A DNA stretch of 64,000 nt from Actinomycetota bacterium (GTDB taxonomy: Bacteria; Actinomycetota; Acidimicrobiia; Acidimicrobiales; Ilumatobacteraceae). A program made the translations under genes and the position numbers. Location: positions 28,748 to 92,747 of the forward strand of contig SYAZ01000032.1 in NCBI GenBank assembly GCA_005788815.1, in the 5' to 3' direction. How positions within the stretch are numbered: the stretch's first letter is position 1; each line of letters begins with the position of its first letter. Under the pieces are notes generated by a model. The model was not told where the DNA came from, searched no databases, and worked only from the letters and a program-made list of their open reading frames with translations. Shown in pieces: positions 17,047 through 28,590 of this stretch.

Positions 17047-18800
17047 ATGTCCACAAAAGAGACACTCACAGGAGCCGAGGCTCTCATTCGCTCTCTCGAG
17101 TTGGAAAACGTTGAGATCATGTTTGGCCTACCCGGCGGCTGCATCCTGCCGGCGTATGACCCACTGTTGAAGTCAAGCATCAGGCACGTTCTCGTTCGTC
17201 ATGAACAAGGCGCGGGGCACATGGCTCAGGGTTATGCACACGTCACTGGTCGACCTGGTGTTGCCATGGTGACAAGTGGTCCAGCTGCAACCAACATGGT
17301 TACGCCATTGTGCGATGCATTCATGGACAGCATTCCAATGGTGTGTATCACTGGTCAAGTGCCAACATCTGCAATTGGTACAGATGCGTTCCAAGAGTGC
17401 GACACCGTTGGCATTACGCGAAGCGTTACCAAGCACAACGAACTTGTGATGCGCGCAGAAGATATTCCGATGGCAGTTCGCCAAGCTTTTTACATTGCAA
17501 CTACTGGCCGTCCAGGTCCTGTACTTATTGACATGCCGAAAGATGTTTTGCAAAACACGATGACGTGGCACTGGCCAACAGATGAAGAAGTAGTTGATTC
17601 ACTTCCCGGATACCGCCCAAATGTAAAGGGTCATCCAAAGATGATCAAGGAAGCAGCGAAGTTAATTCTTGCTTCTGAAAAACCAGTGCTGTACTTAGGT
17701 GGTGGCGTATTGAAAGCCCGCGCGGCTGAAGTTGTGAAGGAACTTGCAGAGTTGTTGCAGATTCCAGTAGTTACCACACTCATGGCACGTGGTGCATTCC
17801 CAGATAAGCATCCCTTGTGTTACGGCATGCCAGGTATGCATGGAACTGCAACTGCGATCACCGCAATGCAGAAGAGCGACTTGCTGATTGCATTGGGCTC
17901 TCGATTCGATGACCGTGTCACTGGAAAAGTGAATTCGTTTGCACAAGATGCAAAGATCATTCACGTCGACATCGACCCTGCAGAGCAAGGCAAAGTACGC
18001 AAGCCAGACGTTCCTATTGTTGGTGATTGTCGACAAGTAGTTGAAGAAATTCTCAAAGCCATCAAAGAGCTAATGGCTGAAGGTATTTCTGCAACAGACA
18101 TCACTCCGTGGCGTAGCCGCGTGAATGGTTGGAAAGAGCAATTCCCACTTACATATGACATGTCAGGCCCTGGCGACAAACTGAAGCCACAATTCTGTTT
18201 GGAAAAACTGCGCGATGCAGCGCCGGAAGGCACGATTGTTGTCAGTGGCGTCGGACAGCATCAAATGTGGGCAAGTTTGTTCTGGGAATTCAACGAGCCA
18301 TATACATGGGTGAACTCTGGCGGCCTCGGAACAATGGGCTTCTCTGTGCCTGCAGCAATTGGCGCCAAAGCAGCAAAGCCAGATCGTACGGTTTGGGCTA
18401 TCGACGGTGATGGTTGTTTCCAAATGACTGCACAAGAACTTGTTACGGCAACAACTGAAGGCATTCATGTGAAGATTGCCATCATGAACAACACATACCT
18501 CGGCATGGTGCGCCAGTGGCAAGAGATGTTCTACGGACAACGCTATTCCGAAGTAGATCTTGCTGGTTGTCCTGACTTCGTGAAGTGGGCAGAAGCGATG
18601 GGTTGTGTTGGAATTCGTGTGGAATCAGTCGACGAGATAGATGAAGCGATTGCACTGGCGAATAGCATCAATGATCGTTCTGTTGTTGTTGAGTTCCGTG
18701 TTGAAGAATTCGAAAAAGTTTTCCCAATGGTTCCTGCAGGTGCGAGCAACGATGAAGTGTTGTTGCATCCGAATCAAGAGAGCCGAAGGGAGTTCCTCAA

Positions 18801-18804
<4 letters not shown>
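17047..18804 (+). CDS. ilvB: acetolactate synthase, large (catalytic) subunit
   Basis: ThDP-, FAD- and Mg-dependent enzyme (585 residues) that condenses two pyruvates, or pyruvate and 2-oxobutyrate, in the first common step of branched-chain amino acid synthesis. The catalytic Glu lies in VRHEQGAGHMAQGYA. The ThDP/Mg site is GDGCFQMTAQELVT and continues to the NNTYLGMVRQWQEMFY segment. A Shine-Dalgarno AGGAG precedes the ATG. The gene heads the ilvB-N-C operon and lies downstream of the leader peptide and terminator. Confidence 0.97.
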
Positions 18805-20386
<1,582 letters not shown>

Positions 20387-20394
20387 TTCCCGAG

Positions 20395-20423
20395 TTGTTT
20401 GGTCGGGAATTGACGGATAGGGT
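20395..20423 (+). promoter_or_regulatory. candidate promoter for metY
   Basis: TTGTTT (20395-20400) and TAGGGT (20418-20423) are separated by 17 bp, and the ATG follows 8 nt later. The element overlaps an inverted repeat (20386-20410) that follows ilvC. Confidence 0.4.
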
Positions 20424-20431
20424 TTCGCCCT

Positions 20432-21745
20432 ATGACAACACCACAGTGGGGCTTCGATACCCGTCAAATTCACGCCGGCCAAACACCAGACTCTGCGACT
20501 GGTGCACGCGCGGTTCCTATCTATCAGACAACGTCGTACCAATTCCGCGACTCTCAGCACGCAGCAAATCTTTTTGCGCTTGCTGAAATCGGAAACATCT
20601 ACACGCGTCTAATGAACCCAACTACTGGTGTTCTTGAAGCTCGTTTGTCAGATCTTGAAGGTGGCACAGCAACTGCAGTTGGCCTTCCTGGAGCCCTCGT
20701 GGTGTCTTCTGGCCAGAGCGCAGCAACGCTCGGCATTCTCACGCTTGCCGAAGCTGGCAGCCACATCGTTGCATCGCCATCTCTTTATGGCGGCACATAC
20801 AACTTGTTGCATTACACGTTTCCCAAAATGGGTATCGAGGTCACGTTTGTTGACAACCCAGACGATCTTGAACAGTGGAAGAGCGCAATTCGTCCAAACA
20901 CAAAGTTGTTCTTCGGCGAAGTACTTGCAAACCCAAAGAACGACATCTTCGACATCGAAGGCGTATCAAAAGTTGCACATGCACATGGCATCCCATTGAT
21001 GCTCGACAACACAGTGCCAACGCCGTACGGCATTCGCCCACTCGAGTGGGGTGCAGACATTGTTGTTCACTCAGCAACAAAGTTCCTCGGTGGTCATGGC
21101 ACAGCAATCGCTGGTGCAATCATCGACGGCGGCAAGTTTGACTTCGCAGCCAGTGGTCGCTTCCCGAACTTCACCGAACCAGATCCGTCGTATCACGGTC
21201 TTGCGTATTGGCCAGCACTTGGTGCAGGTTCATACATCATCAAAGCTCGCGTACAAATGTTGCGTGACCTTGGTATGTCAGCAAGCCCATTCAATGCGTG
21301 GAGCATCTTGCAGGGTGTCGAAACTCTTTCGTTGCGTATGGATCGCCACTGGGAGAACGCAGCAAAGGTTGCAGAGTTCTTGCAGAAGCAAGGTGCTGTC
21401 GCCAGCATCAACTACGCCGGTTTGCCATCAAGCCCATGGCACGATCGTGCGAAGAAATACTTCGGCGGCAAGGGCTTTGGCTCAGTGATCGCATTCGAAG
21501 TCAAGGGTGGCCGCGAAGCTGGTCAGAAGTTTGTAGAGGCATTGCAATTGCATAGCCATGTTGCAAACATCGGTGACGTTCGCAGCCTTGTGATTCACCC
21601 AGCATCTACAACTCACAGCCAGTTGACCGAAGCAGAACAACTTTCTGCTGGTGTTGCACCTGGACTCGTGCGCTTGTCTGTTGGTCTTGAATCAATTGCC
21701 GACATTTTGGCCGACCTTGAATTGGGCTTCGCAGCTATCAAATAA
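20432..21745 (+). CDS. metY: O-acetylhomoserine sulfhydrylase / aminocarboxypropyltransferase
   Basis: PLP enzyme (437 residues) of the Cys/Met-metabolism family that makes homocysteine from O-acetyl-homoserine and sulfide. The N-terminal GFDTRQIHAGQTPDSATGARAVPIYQTTSY is typical of MetY. The PLP lysine is in VHSATKFLGGHG, and the C-terminal VIHPASTTHSQLTEAEQ is conserved. The length fits MetY rather than the shorter MetB/MetC proteins. It is probably on its own transcript and is convergent with the PAC2 gene. Confidence 0.92.
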   Translation: MTTPQWGFDTRQIHAGQTPDSATGARAVPIYQTTSYQFRDSQHAANLFALAEIGNIYTRLMNPTTGVLEARLSDLEGGTATAVGLPGALVVSSGQSAATLGILTLAEAGSHIVASPSLYGGTYNLLHYTFPKMGIEVTFVDNPDDLEQWKSAIRPNTKLFFGEVLANPKNDIFDIEGVSKVAHAHGIPLMLDNTVPTPYGIRPLEWGADIVVHSATKFLGGHGTAIAGAIIDGGKFDFAASGRFPNFTEPDPSYHGLAYWPALGAGSYIIKARVQMLRDLGMSASPFNAWSILQGVETLSLRMDRHWENAAKVAEFLQKQGAVASINYAGLPSSPWHDRAKKYFGGKGFGSVIAFEVKGGREAGQKFVEALQLHSHVANIGDVRSLVIHPASTTHSQLTEAEQLSAGVAPGLVRLSVGLESIADILADLELGFAAIK

Positions 21746-21761
21746 TCTGTGGAGACGAGAT

Positions 21762-22640
21762 TTACTCGTCGTCTGATTGACCGCGTAGAAACTCTTCGAG
21801 TTCTGCTGCTAAGTCATCGCCCGATGCGAGAGTCTTTTCAATCAGTTGATCGTGACGACGCTCAAGCATCTTCACGTATGCAGATGCTTCTGGGTCGCCC
21901 TCCACTGCTGCGTCGTGCAGCTCCTGCCAACGAGACATTTCGTCTACAAGGTTGGTGTGGTCTGTTGGAATACCCAACACGTGCTGCAAGTGTTGCAGCA
22001 GTGCAGCCGCACTCTTTGGGTGTTGTGCATGCATGAGATAGTGCGGCACACCTACGCGCAAACTGACACTGGGAATACCAGCTCGGTCGAGAGCGTCGAG
22101 CATGACACCGGCAACACCAGTAGGTCCTTGGTATTGAGGCCTGCTCAAACCAAGGCGCATCGCGAGATCTTCATTGGTGGTGCTGCCCACAACAAGTGGC
22201 ACGCGCGTATGTGGAACTTGTTCAGCCGCAGCGCCAAGACTGACAACTAAGTTGCAGCCCAATCCTTGAGCAACTGAGACGACGCACTGTGTGAACGTGT
22301 TCCACGAAACATGTGGCTCAATACCGTTCAACACGATCATGTCGCGCGCGCCTTCTGGGTAGCGAATGATCATGAACTCATTTTCTGGCCAACGAATTTG
22401 CTTTTCGCCGTCCTCATCAATGAATTGCTCGGGCCGTTCCTGCGTGAAGTCAAAAAATGGATCTGGGTCGATGTCGGCAATCACCAATGCATCGCGTTCC
22501 TTCAGCATCCAGTCGAGTGCAGATGTGGCTACACCTCCAATATCGAATAGTCCACGAAGCGCGACAAGCATGACGGGGTTACGAAGTGGGGCAATGTCAT
22601 CCCAATAGGACTCAAGCACTTCGTTAACTGAAATCGGCAT
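21762..22640 (-). CDS. PAC2 family protein
   Basis: 292 residues, soluble. The PAC2 (proteasome assembly chaperone) superfamily fold is suggested by LVALRGLFDIGGVATSALDWML at the start, the IRYPEGARDMIVLNGIEPHVSW strand-turn, LVVSLGAAAEQVPHTRVPLVVG, and the C-terminal coiled-coil-like MLERRHDQLIEKTLASGDDLAAELEEFL. Actinobacterial members occur in genomes with 20S proteasomes, but their role is not established. It starts 11 bases after the serC stop, and a TAGATT lies 8 nt before the ATG, so it may have its own start as well as serC read-through. Confidence 0.85.
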   Translation of the reverse strand: MPISVNEVLESYWDDIAPLRNPVMLVALRGLFDIGGVATSALDWMLKERDALVIADIDPDPFFDFTQERPEQFIDEDGEKQIRWPENEFMIIRYPEGARDMIVLNGIEPHVSWNTFTQCVVSVAQGLGCNLVVSLGAAAEQVPHTRVPLVVGSTTNEDLAMRLGLSRPQYQGPTGVAGVMLDALDRAGIPSVSLRVGVPHYLMHAQHPKSAAALLQHLQHVLGIPTDHTNLVDEMSRWQELHDAAVEGDPEASAYVKMLERRHDQLIEKTLASGDDLAAELEEFLRGQSDDE

Positions 22641-22651
22641 CGCCGTTCAAT

Positions 22652-23779
22652 CTACGAACGAAGATGGTCGACCACTACGTCAATACAGGCAGTTAATGCA
22701 GAGATATCGGCTGGGTCGATGGCAGGGAACATGCCAACACGGATTTGGTTTCGTCCCAATTTGCGATAACTATCGGTATCAACCACACCATTTGCACGCA
22801 AAATGGCACTGATCTGGTTGGCATCTACGCCGTCAATATCGATTGTGGCCACTACGTCTGAACGCTGCGCAGGAATAGCAACAAAAGGTGTCGCAAAGGC
22901 ACGCGCCTCGGCCCAGGAGTACATGTTGCGTGCAGACTCTGCACAACGATTCGCAGCCCACGACAAACCACCATTCGAGTTGATCCACTTCACTTGTTCA
23001 TCAAGCATGATGAGAGTGGCTAACGCTGGTGTGTTGTATGTCTGATTTGCAACAGAGTTATCAAGAGCAATGGAGAGGTCGAGCGATGCAGGCATCCAAC
23101 GCTTGCTTGCTTTGATCTCGCGGATTCGTTCAATTGCTGCCGGCGAACAAGCAGCCAACCACAAGCCACCATCAGAGGCGAAACATTTCTGTGGTGCGAA
23201 GTAATACACATCTACTTGTGATGGGTCCCACATCAGGCCGCCGGCAGCAGATGTTGCGTCAACAACGACGAGGCCGTCTTTGGCTGGGCGCACTGGCGAC
23301 ATTGCAACACCAGTTGATGTTTCGTTATGTGGGTATGCATAAATGTCGCATGTTGCATCACTTGCAGCAGCGGGGTGTGTTCCAGGATCTGAGGAAACAA
23401 TGATTGGATCTGCAAGGTGTGGTGCTGCTGCAGACGCTTCTGCAAACTTGGATGAGAACTCGCCAAACACCAAGTGGTGGCTACGCTCACGAATAAGACC
23501 GAATGTTGCGACATCCCAAAAGACGGTTGAGCCACCATTGCCCATCACGATTTCCCAGCCAGCAGGCAGATTGAAGAGTGATGCAAGGCCTTCACGCACA
23601 GACCCCACAATGTTCTTGACGGGAGCCTGACGATGAGAGGTGCCCATCACGGAAGTCATACGAGCCATAACAGCCTCTAGTTGTTCAGATCGTACTTTCG
23701 AGGGTCCACAACCAAATCTGCCGTCCTGAGGCAAAAGTTCGGTGGGAATTTTGAAATCAAGTTGGTTCTTATCGCTCAC
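22652..23779 (-). CDS. serC: phosphoserine aminotransferase
   Basis: 375-residue PLP enzyme that converts 3-phosphohydroxypyruvate to phosphoserine. The actinobacterial-type sequence is recognised by [15 protein letters not shown] at the start, [15 protein letters not shown], and the PLP lysine in [12 protein letters not shown]. The start is GTG at 23779 with AAAGGA seven bases upstream. The gene is divergent from aspC with only 18 bp between start codons, so the two promoters must overlap the opposite coding region. Confidence 0.95.
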   Translation of the reverse strand: MSDKNQLDFKIPTELLPQDGRFGCGPSKVRSEQLEAVMARMTSVMGTSHRQAPVKNIVGSVREGLASLFNLPAGWEIVMGNGGSTVFWDVATFGLIRERSHHLVFGEFSSKFAEASAAAPHLADPIIVSSDPGTHPAAASDATCDIYAYPHNETSTGVAMSPVRPAKDGLVVVDATSAAGGLMWDPSQVDVYYFAPQKCFASDGGLWLAACSPAAIERIREIKASKRWMPASLDLSIALDNSVANQTYNTPALATLIMLDEQVKWINSNGGLSWAANRCAESARNMYSWAEARAFATPFVAIPAQRSDVVATIDIDGVDANQISAILRANGVVDTDSYRKLGRNQIRVGMFPAIDPADISALTACIDVVVDHLRS

Positions 23780-23797
23780 TATGTAATCCTTTCAGAT

Positions 23798-25006
23798 ATG
23801 CCTGCTCCACAAGAATTGCGACGTGTTTCCGCCCGCCTCGGCGCTATTGCCGAATCGGCTACCCTGGCGGTCGACGCCAAGGCTAAGGCCCTGAAAGCAC
23901 AAGGGCTCAACGTCATTGGGTTCGGTGCGGGTGAACCCGACTTTGCCACCCCAGAACACATCGTTGAAGCAGCCGTAAAGGCATGCCGCGAAGTGAAGTT
24001 CCAGCGGTATACCCCAGCCGCGGGTCTTCCGGAATTGCGTGAAGCAGTTGCAGTAAAGACACTTCGCGACAGTGGATTTTCATGCACTGCAGATCAAGTA
24101 CTTATTACAAACGGTGGCAAGCATGCTGTGTTCACAGCCTTCGCAGCCTTGTGCGATCCGGGCGACGAAGTTATTTGCCCAGCACCATTTTGGACCACCT
24201 ATCCAGAAGCAGTCACGCTTGCTGGCGGTGTTCCCGTCATCATTGACACCGAAGAAGTAAATGGTTTTCGAGTCACGGTTGAACAACTAGACAAAGCCTT
24301 GACGCCAAAAACAAAAGTGTTGCTGTTTGTTTCGCCGGACAACCCAAGTGGTTCTGTGTATCCAGAAGCCGAAGTTCGTGCCATTGGCGAGTGGGCTGTG
24401 AAAAACAATGTGTGGGTTATCACCGACGAAATCTACGAACATCTCACATACGGCGAACACAAGTTCACTTCAATGCCCACATTGGTTCCAGAACTTGCAG
24501 ACCAGTGCATCGTTGTAAATGGTGTAGCAAAAACATACGCAATGACTGGTTGGCGCGTGGGCTGGATGATTGGTCCGAAAGACATCATGAAAGCAGCCAC
24601 CAACTTTCAATCACATGCCACGTCCAACGTTGCAAACGTGTCACAGGTTGCAGCGCTAGCTGCAGTAAGCGGAGACCTTTCTGCAGTGCACATGATGCGA
24701 GAAGCATTTGCTCGCAGAGGTGCACTCATGCACAAGATGTTGTCCACCATCCCTGGCGTCACCTGCATGGAGCCCCAAGGTGCGTTTTATTGTTTCCCTA
24801 ATTTCAGTGGATTGTTGCATCGCGACATCAAAGGAAAGACCGCGAACAGCACATTGGAATTAGCAGACATGATTCTCACCGATGTCAACGTGGCCATCGT
24901 TCCTGGTGAAGCTTTCGGTGCACCTGGATTCGCTCGGTTCTCATTTGCCTTGGGTGATGACGATCTTGTCGACGGTATTCAGCGCATTATTGACTACGTC
25001 AAGTAG
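23798..25006 (+). CDS. aspC: aspartate aminotransferase (class I/II PLP aminotransferase)
   Basis: 402-residue fold-type I PLP aminotransferase of the bacterial AspAT Ib class. [15 protein letters not shown] (substrate arm), [30 protein letters not shown], the PLP lysine in [18 protein letters not shown], and the C-terminal [20 protein letters not shown] arginine are all present. I chose the ATG at 23798 because homologues begin with a similar [10 protein letters not shown] segment; the frame is open further upstream, but that part overlaps serC antisense. No Shine-Dalgarno sequence is visible. Confidence 0.94.
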   Translation: MPAPQELRRVSARLGAIAESATLAVDAKAKALKAQGLNVIGFGAGEPDFATPEHIVEAAVKACREVKFQRYTPAAGLPELREAVAVKTLRDSGFSCTADQVLITNGGKHAVFTAFAALCDPGDEVICPAPFWTTYPEAVTLAGGVPVIIDTEEVNGFRVTVEQLDKALTPKTKVLLFVSPDNPSGSVYPEAEVRAIGEWAVKNNVWVITDEIYEHLTYGEHKFTSMPTLVPELADQCIVVNGVAKTYAMTGWRVGWMIGPKDIMKAATNFQSHATSNVANVSQVAALAAVSGDLSAVHMMREAFARRGALMHKMLSTIPGVTCMEPQGAFYCFPNFSGLLHRDIKGKTANSTLELADMILTDVNVAIVPGEAFGAPGFARFSFALGDDDLVDGIQRIIDYVK

Positions 25007-25080
25007 TTACGGCGCAATTGTGCGTCTTCTGTAAAACATCTGCTACTGTCTGAGTAGTGCGTCACTGAAAAAGACACACA

Positions 25081-25184
25081 GCACACAACCCAGCGAAGTC
25101 CGGTAAAACTCCGGCACTGTCCCGCAACGGTGATGCTGGTCGAAGCAATTCGATCCAGACAAGTCCGGTCGCCTGATTGTGTGC
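25081..25184 (+). ncRNA. cobalamin riboswitch aptamer
   Basis: The conserved core CTGTCCCGCAACGGTGATG (25117-25135) and a B12-box-like AAGTCCGGTCGCCTGA (25161-25176) are enclosed by a perfect 8-bp P1 stem, GCACACAA (25081-25088) with TTGTGTGC (25177-25184). An inner ACTCCGGCACTG arm precedes the core. It lies upstream of btuFCD and cobalamin-assembly genes, which it would repress when adenosylcobalamin or another corrinoid is bound. Confidence 0.92.
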
Positions 25185-25255
25185 GCGAAAAACCGAACCT
25201 CGAAGGAAGGGCGGTCCGCGAAGAGCAGCAATTGCTGGTCTCTCACGACCCACTC

Positions 25256-25284
25256 TTCTTTCTCCATTTTCCTTGGAGGAAGAA
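25256..25284 (+). promoter_or_regulatory. Shine-Dalgarno-sequestering hairpin (expression platform)
   Basis: TTCTTTCTCC (25256-25265) pairs over 10 bp, with one G-U pair, to GGAGGAAGAA (25275-25284). The second arm contains the btuF Shine-Dalgarno sequence, with the ATG at 25287. This hairpin would switch off translation and is the probable output of the cobalamin riboswitch. Confidence 0.7.
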
Positions 25285-25286
25285 CC

Positions 25287-26183
25287 ATGTCAAATATCCG
25301 TTACTCGCGTTGGCGAGTCATTACTGCAGCAATTGTTGCAACAGTCTCACTTGCGGCCTGTGGAAGTGGCACAGACACCGCCGGTACCACTGTTGCTCCT
25401 GAAGCAGCACTAAAGATTGTGAGTTTGTCACCCACAGCAACAGAGATGTTGTACGCCATTGGTGCTGGTGACCAAGTGGTTGCTGTTGACTCCTACAGCA
25501 CATTTCCTGCAGAGACAGCCTCAAAAGTGACCAAGATGTCTGCATTTGAACCAAATGCAGAAGCAATTCTTGGTTACTCGCCTGATGTTGTATTGATTTC
25601 AAATGACATGAACAAGATCAGTGAGCAATTAAAGGCAGGAAATCCGAAAATCCAAGTGTGGATCGGAGCTGCAGCATCAACACTTGATGATGTATATCAG
25701 CAAATTACAGAACTTGGCGTACTGACTGCTCGGGAAGACGCTGCTTCGAGGTTGATTGAATCAATGAAGACACGTATTGCAAAGGCAACAGAGAATATTT
25801 CAGCACCAATGTCGCCAAAGTCATATTTTTATGAATTAGACAACACGTTGTATTCAGTAACATCAAACACTTTTGTGGGCGCATTGTTGAAGCCTTTTGG
25901 CTTCACAAATATCGCCGATGGTGTTGAGGCTGGAAATGATTATCCTCAACTCAATGCTGAGGTGATTGCAAAGGCAAATCCTTCGATTATTTTCCTCGCT
26001 GACACCAAGTGCTGTGCAACTAGTGCAGCAGAAGTTGCCAAGCGTCCAGGCTGGGCAGGAATTGATGCAGTGAAAAATGGCCAAATTGTGGAACTTGATG
26101 ATGATGTTGCCTCACGTTGGGGCCCCCGTGTTGTGGATTTGTTAGAACAAATCTCGGCAGGGATAATGGCCGCGAGTAAGTAA
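25287..26183 (+). CDS. btuF: cobalamin ABC transporter, substrate-binding lipoprotein (BtuF-like)
   Basis: 298-residue lipoprotein (lipobox SLAAC) of the helical-backbone metal/cobalamin-binding class. KIVSLSPTATEMLYAIGAGDQVVAVDSYSTFPAE is the usual N-terminal lobe, and NAEVIAKANPSIIFLAD begins the second lobe. The long central helix is typical of BtuF and FhuD types; the riboswitch and downstream cob genes decide for corrinoid. The ATG at 25287 has a strong GGAGGA; an in-frame GTG at 25179 lies inside the riboswitch and was rejected. Confidence 0.9.
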   Translation: MSNIRYSRWRVITAAIVATVSLAACGSGTDTAGTTVAPEAALKIVSLSPTATEMLYAIGAGDQVVAVDSYSTFPAETASKVTKMSAFEPNAEAILGYSPDVVLISNDMNKISEQLKAGNPKIQVWIGAAASTLDDVYQQITELGVLTAREDAASRLIESMKTRIAKATENISAPMSPKSYFYELDNTLYSVTSNTFVGALLKPFGFTNIADGVEAGNDYPQLNAEVIAKANPSIIFLADTKCCATSAAEVAKRPGWAGIDAVKNGQIVELDDDVASRWGPRVVDLLEQISAGIMAASK

Positions 26184-26186
26184 CCA

Positions 26187-27242
26187 GTGCAGATTTCGAC
26201 TGCAATGAGTATGCGTGGTGCAAGCCGATGGTGGATTCCTGCTGCTGTTGTTGCGCTCGCATGCTCATTGTTGCTCGGAGTAATGATTGGGCCAGCCGGC
26301 CCCACTTGGTGGCGTGTGCCACTAGAACTTTTAAATCGACTTCCATTTTTGTCATTTGATAGTGGATTGACAGAAACACAGTGGGCAATTGTGTGGCAGA
26401 TACGTGCGCCACGTGTCGTGCTTGCTGCATTTGTCGGCTCAACGTTGTCCATCGCTGGTGCCAGTTACCAAGGTGTTTTTCGTAATCCACTCGTAGACCC
26501 ATATCTGCTGGGGGTAGCCGCTGGTGCTGGACTTGGCGCCACCATAGTTATTACCGTGAACCGCTCCGGCACAAGTAGCTGGATCATTGACCCACTGCCG
26601 TTGATTGCATTTGGCGGCGGTCTGATTGCAGTTCTTGTTACGTATCTTGTGGGAACAACAGGTAGGGGTGAACGCAGTTCCATCAGTTTGGTGCTTGCCG
26701 GTGTCGCAGTGACTTCGTTAGCTACAGCAGCGCAAACATTTATGCTCCAACGCAACTCTGACGTTATTCGTCAGGTGTATTCGTGGATTCTTGGCCGACT
26801 ATCTAGCGCAACCTGGAGTGATGTTCGCTTGGTGTTGCCGTATGTGGCCTTTTCCACCATCGTGTTGATGTTGCATCGCCGCTTGCTTGATGTGTTGCGG
26901 GTTGGTGACGAAGAGGCAACTGCCCTTGGCGTGAATGTGTCGCGAGTTAGACTTGTTGTTGTTATCGCCGCAACTCTGGGAACTGCATCGGTTGTGGCAG
27001 TAAGTGGCCTCATTGGTTTTGTTGGCATTATCGTGCCCCATGCAGTGCGACTAGTCGTTGGCACGTCGTATCGACTCGTGTTGCCAATTTCTTTGCTTTT
27101 TGGCGCTGCATTTTTGATTCTCGCTGATATCCCAGGGCGAGTGTTAGATAACCCAGCAGAAACCCCAATTGGTGTTGTCACCGCGTTTCTCGGAGCCCCA
27201 TTTTTCTTGCTTATTTTGCGTACACGAAAGAATGAACGATGA
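26187..27242 (+). CDS. btuC: cobalamin ABC transporter permease (BtuC/FecCD family)
   Basis: 351-residue permease with about nine or ten hydrophobic helices. FecCD-family landmarks are IRAPRVVLAAFVGSTLSIAGASYQGVFRNPLVDPYLLGVAAGAGLGA, ILGRLSSATW, and GFVGIIVPHAVRLVVG near the ATPase-coupling loop. GTG at 26187 is the first start, three bases after btuF; ATG at 26205 is an alternative. Its end overlaps btuD by 4 bases. Confidence 0.92.
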   Translation: MQISTAMSMRGASRWWIPAAVVALACSLLLGVMIGPAGPTWWRVPLELLNRLPFLSFDSGLTETQWAIVWQIRAPRVVLAAFVGSTLSIAGASYQGVFRNPLVDPYLLGVAAGAGLGATIVITVNRSGTSSWIIDPLPLIAFGGGLIAVLVTYLVGTTGRGERSSISLVLAGVAVTSLATAAQTFMLQRNSDVIRQVYSWILGRLSSATWSDVRLVLPYVAFSTIVLMLHRRLLDVLRVGDEEATALGVNVSRVRLVVVIAATLGTASVVAVSGLIGFVGIIVPHAVRLVVGTSYRLVLPISLLFGAAFLILADIPGRVLDNPAETPIGVVTAFLGAPFFLLILRTRKNER

Positions 27243-28024
27243 CATCTTTAGCGTTTGATCAGGTCCGAGTTGATTATGCCAAGCGCACCGCGGTGGCTTC
27301 ATTTACTGACACCGTGAAACCTGGCGAATGGTTGTGCATCATTGGACCGAACGGTGCTGGTAAGTCATCGTTGTTGCGTGCCATTGCCGGTGTCGTCCCA
27401 CATTCCGGTCGAATATTGGTTGACGGATCATCTCTGGCTGCGCGTTCGTCTCGACGTCGCGCTCAACTGATGGCGTACGTGCCGCAGTCACCCGTCTTGC
27501 CATCTGGCATGACAGGGGCAGAGTACGTGCTCCTCGGTCGCAATCCTTTCGTTACTCATTTCGGTCGTGAATCAGAACTTGATCACTCGATGGTTGATGA
27601 CGTGATTGAGCGCCTGGATTTAACTGGCTTTGCAACACGTGATGTGGACACTTTGTCGGGTGGCGAACGCCAACGATTGGTGATTGCTCGAGCCATTGCA
27701 CAAGAAGCACCAATCTTGCTGCTCGATGAACCAACGGCAGCTCTCGATATTGGACATCAGCAACAAGCGTTGGAATTGGTGGACACATTACGACTTGAAC
27801 ATGGACTGACGGTTGTCTCCTCAATGCACGATTTAACACTTGCGGGGATTTACTCGGATCGTTTGGTGCTCATCCACGAAGGCCATACGGTTGCTTCTGG
27901 CATGGCCCGAGAGGTTCTTAACGCCAGTGTGCTCGCAGAGTTTTACGGAGCAAATGTACGGGTGCATCATGAAGACGATGGAACCATTGTTGTGGTTCCG
28001 AGCAAAAGGGAAGTACTTAAATGA
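27239..28024 (+). CDS. btuD: cobalamin ABC transporter ATP-binding protein (BtuD-like)
   Basis: 261-residue ATPase partner of BtuC. Walker A is GPNGAGKSS, the Q-loop is YVPQSPVLP, the signature is LSGGERQRLVIARAI, Walker B is ILLLDEPTAALD, and the switch His is in SSMHDLTLAG. It overlaps btuC and cobO by 4 bases each, which places corrinoid import and cofactor processing on a single transcript. Confidence 0.93.
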   Translation: MTSLAFDQVRVDYAKRTAVASFTDTVKPGEWLCIIGPNGAGKSSLLRAIAGVVPHSGRILVDGSSLAARSSRRRAQLMAYVPQSPVLPSGMTGAEYVLLGRNPFVTHFGRESELDHSMVDDVIERLDLTGFATRDVDTLSGGERQRLVIARAIAQEAPILLLDEPTAALDIGHQQQALELVDTLRLEHGLTVVSSMHDLTLAGIYSDRLVLIHEGHTVASGMAREVLNASVLAEFYGANVRVHHEDDGTIVVVPSKREVLK

Positions 28025-28590
28025 ACTCAGACGAACCACTCATGGAAGATCCGAGACCTGACTCTCTGTCAACAACAGAGTCTCTTGTTGTTCTGCATAC
28101 TGGGGGTGGCAAAGGAAAGACTACGGCGGCGCTTGGTACCGCCATGCGTGCAGCCGGTCACGGATGGAATGTCGCGTTTTTGCAGTTCATGAAATCTGCA
28201 GATTGGCTGACTGGGGAAGCAAAATCATGTCGGGACCTTGGAATTTATTTCGAGTGTCTCGGTGATGGTTTTACCTGGGATTCAGCTGATATTGATGCTG
28301 ATATCGCACGATCGAAAGATGCATGGAGCAAGGCGCGCTCATTGATCTCGTCTGGAAATCACCAATTGGTCGTGCTAGATGAATTGACGTATCTGTGCTC
28401 ATGGGGCTGGATCGATGTCGAAGACGTTGTCACAGTGATTTCCAACAGACCGAGGCATGTCTCTGTAGTGATTACGGGGCGTGATGCGTTGCCTCAACTA
28501 ATTTCGCTGGCTGACACTGCCAGTAATTCCATGAGTCTTCATCATGCGTATGACCGCGGTGTTGCGGCTCTGAAGGGTATCGATTTCTAG
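28021..28590 (+). CDS. cobO: cob(I)yrinic acid a,c-diamide adenosyltransferase (CobO/CobA type)
   Basis: 189-residue ATP:corrinoid adenosyltransferase that attaches the upper 5'-deoxyadenosyl ligand. The P-loop HTGGGKGKTTAALGTAMRA, then VAFLQFMK and LVVLDELTYL, matches the CobA/CobO/BtuR class rather than PduO or EutT. The extra N-terminal 20 residues are Asp/Glu-rich. Its stop shares one base with the cobU GTG start. Confidence 0.93.
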   Translation: MNSDEPLMEDPRPDSLSTTESLVVLHTGGGKGKTTAALGTAMRAAGHGWNVAFLQFMKSADWLTGEAKSCRDLGIYFECLGDGFTWDSADIDADIARSKDAWSKARSLISSGNHQLVVLDELTYLCSWGWIDVEDVVTVISNRPRHVSVVITGRDALPQLISLADTASNSMSLHHAYDRGVAALKGIDF

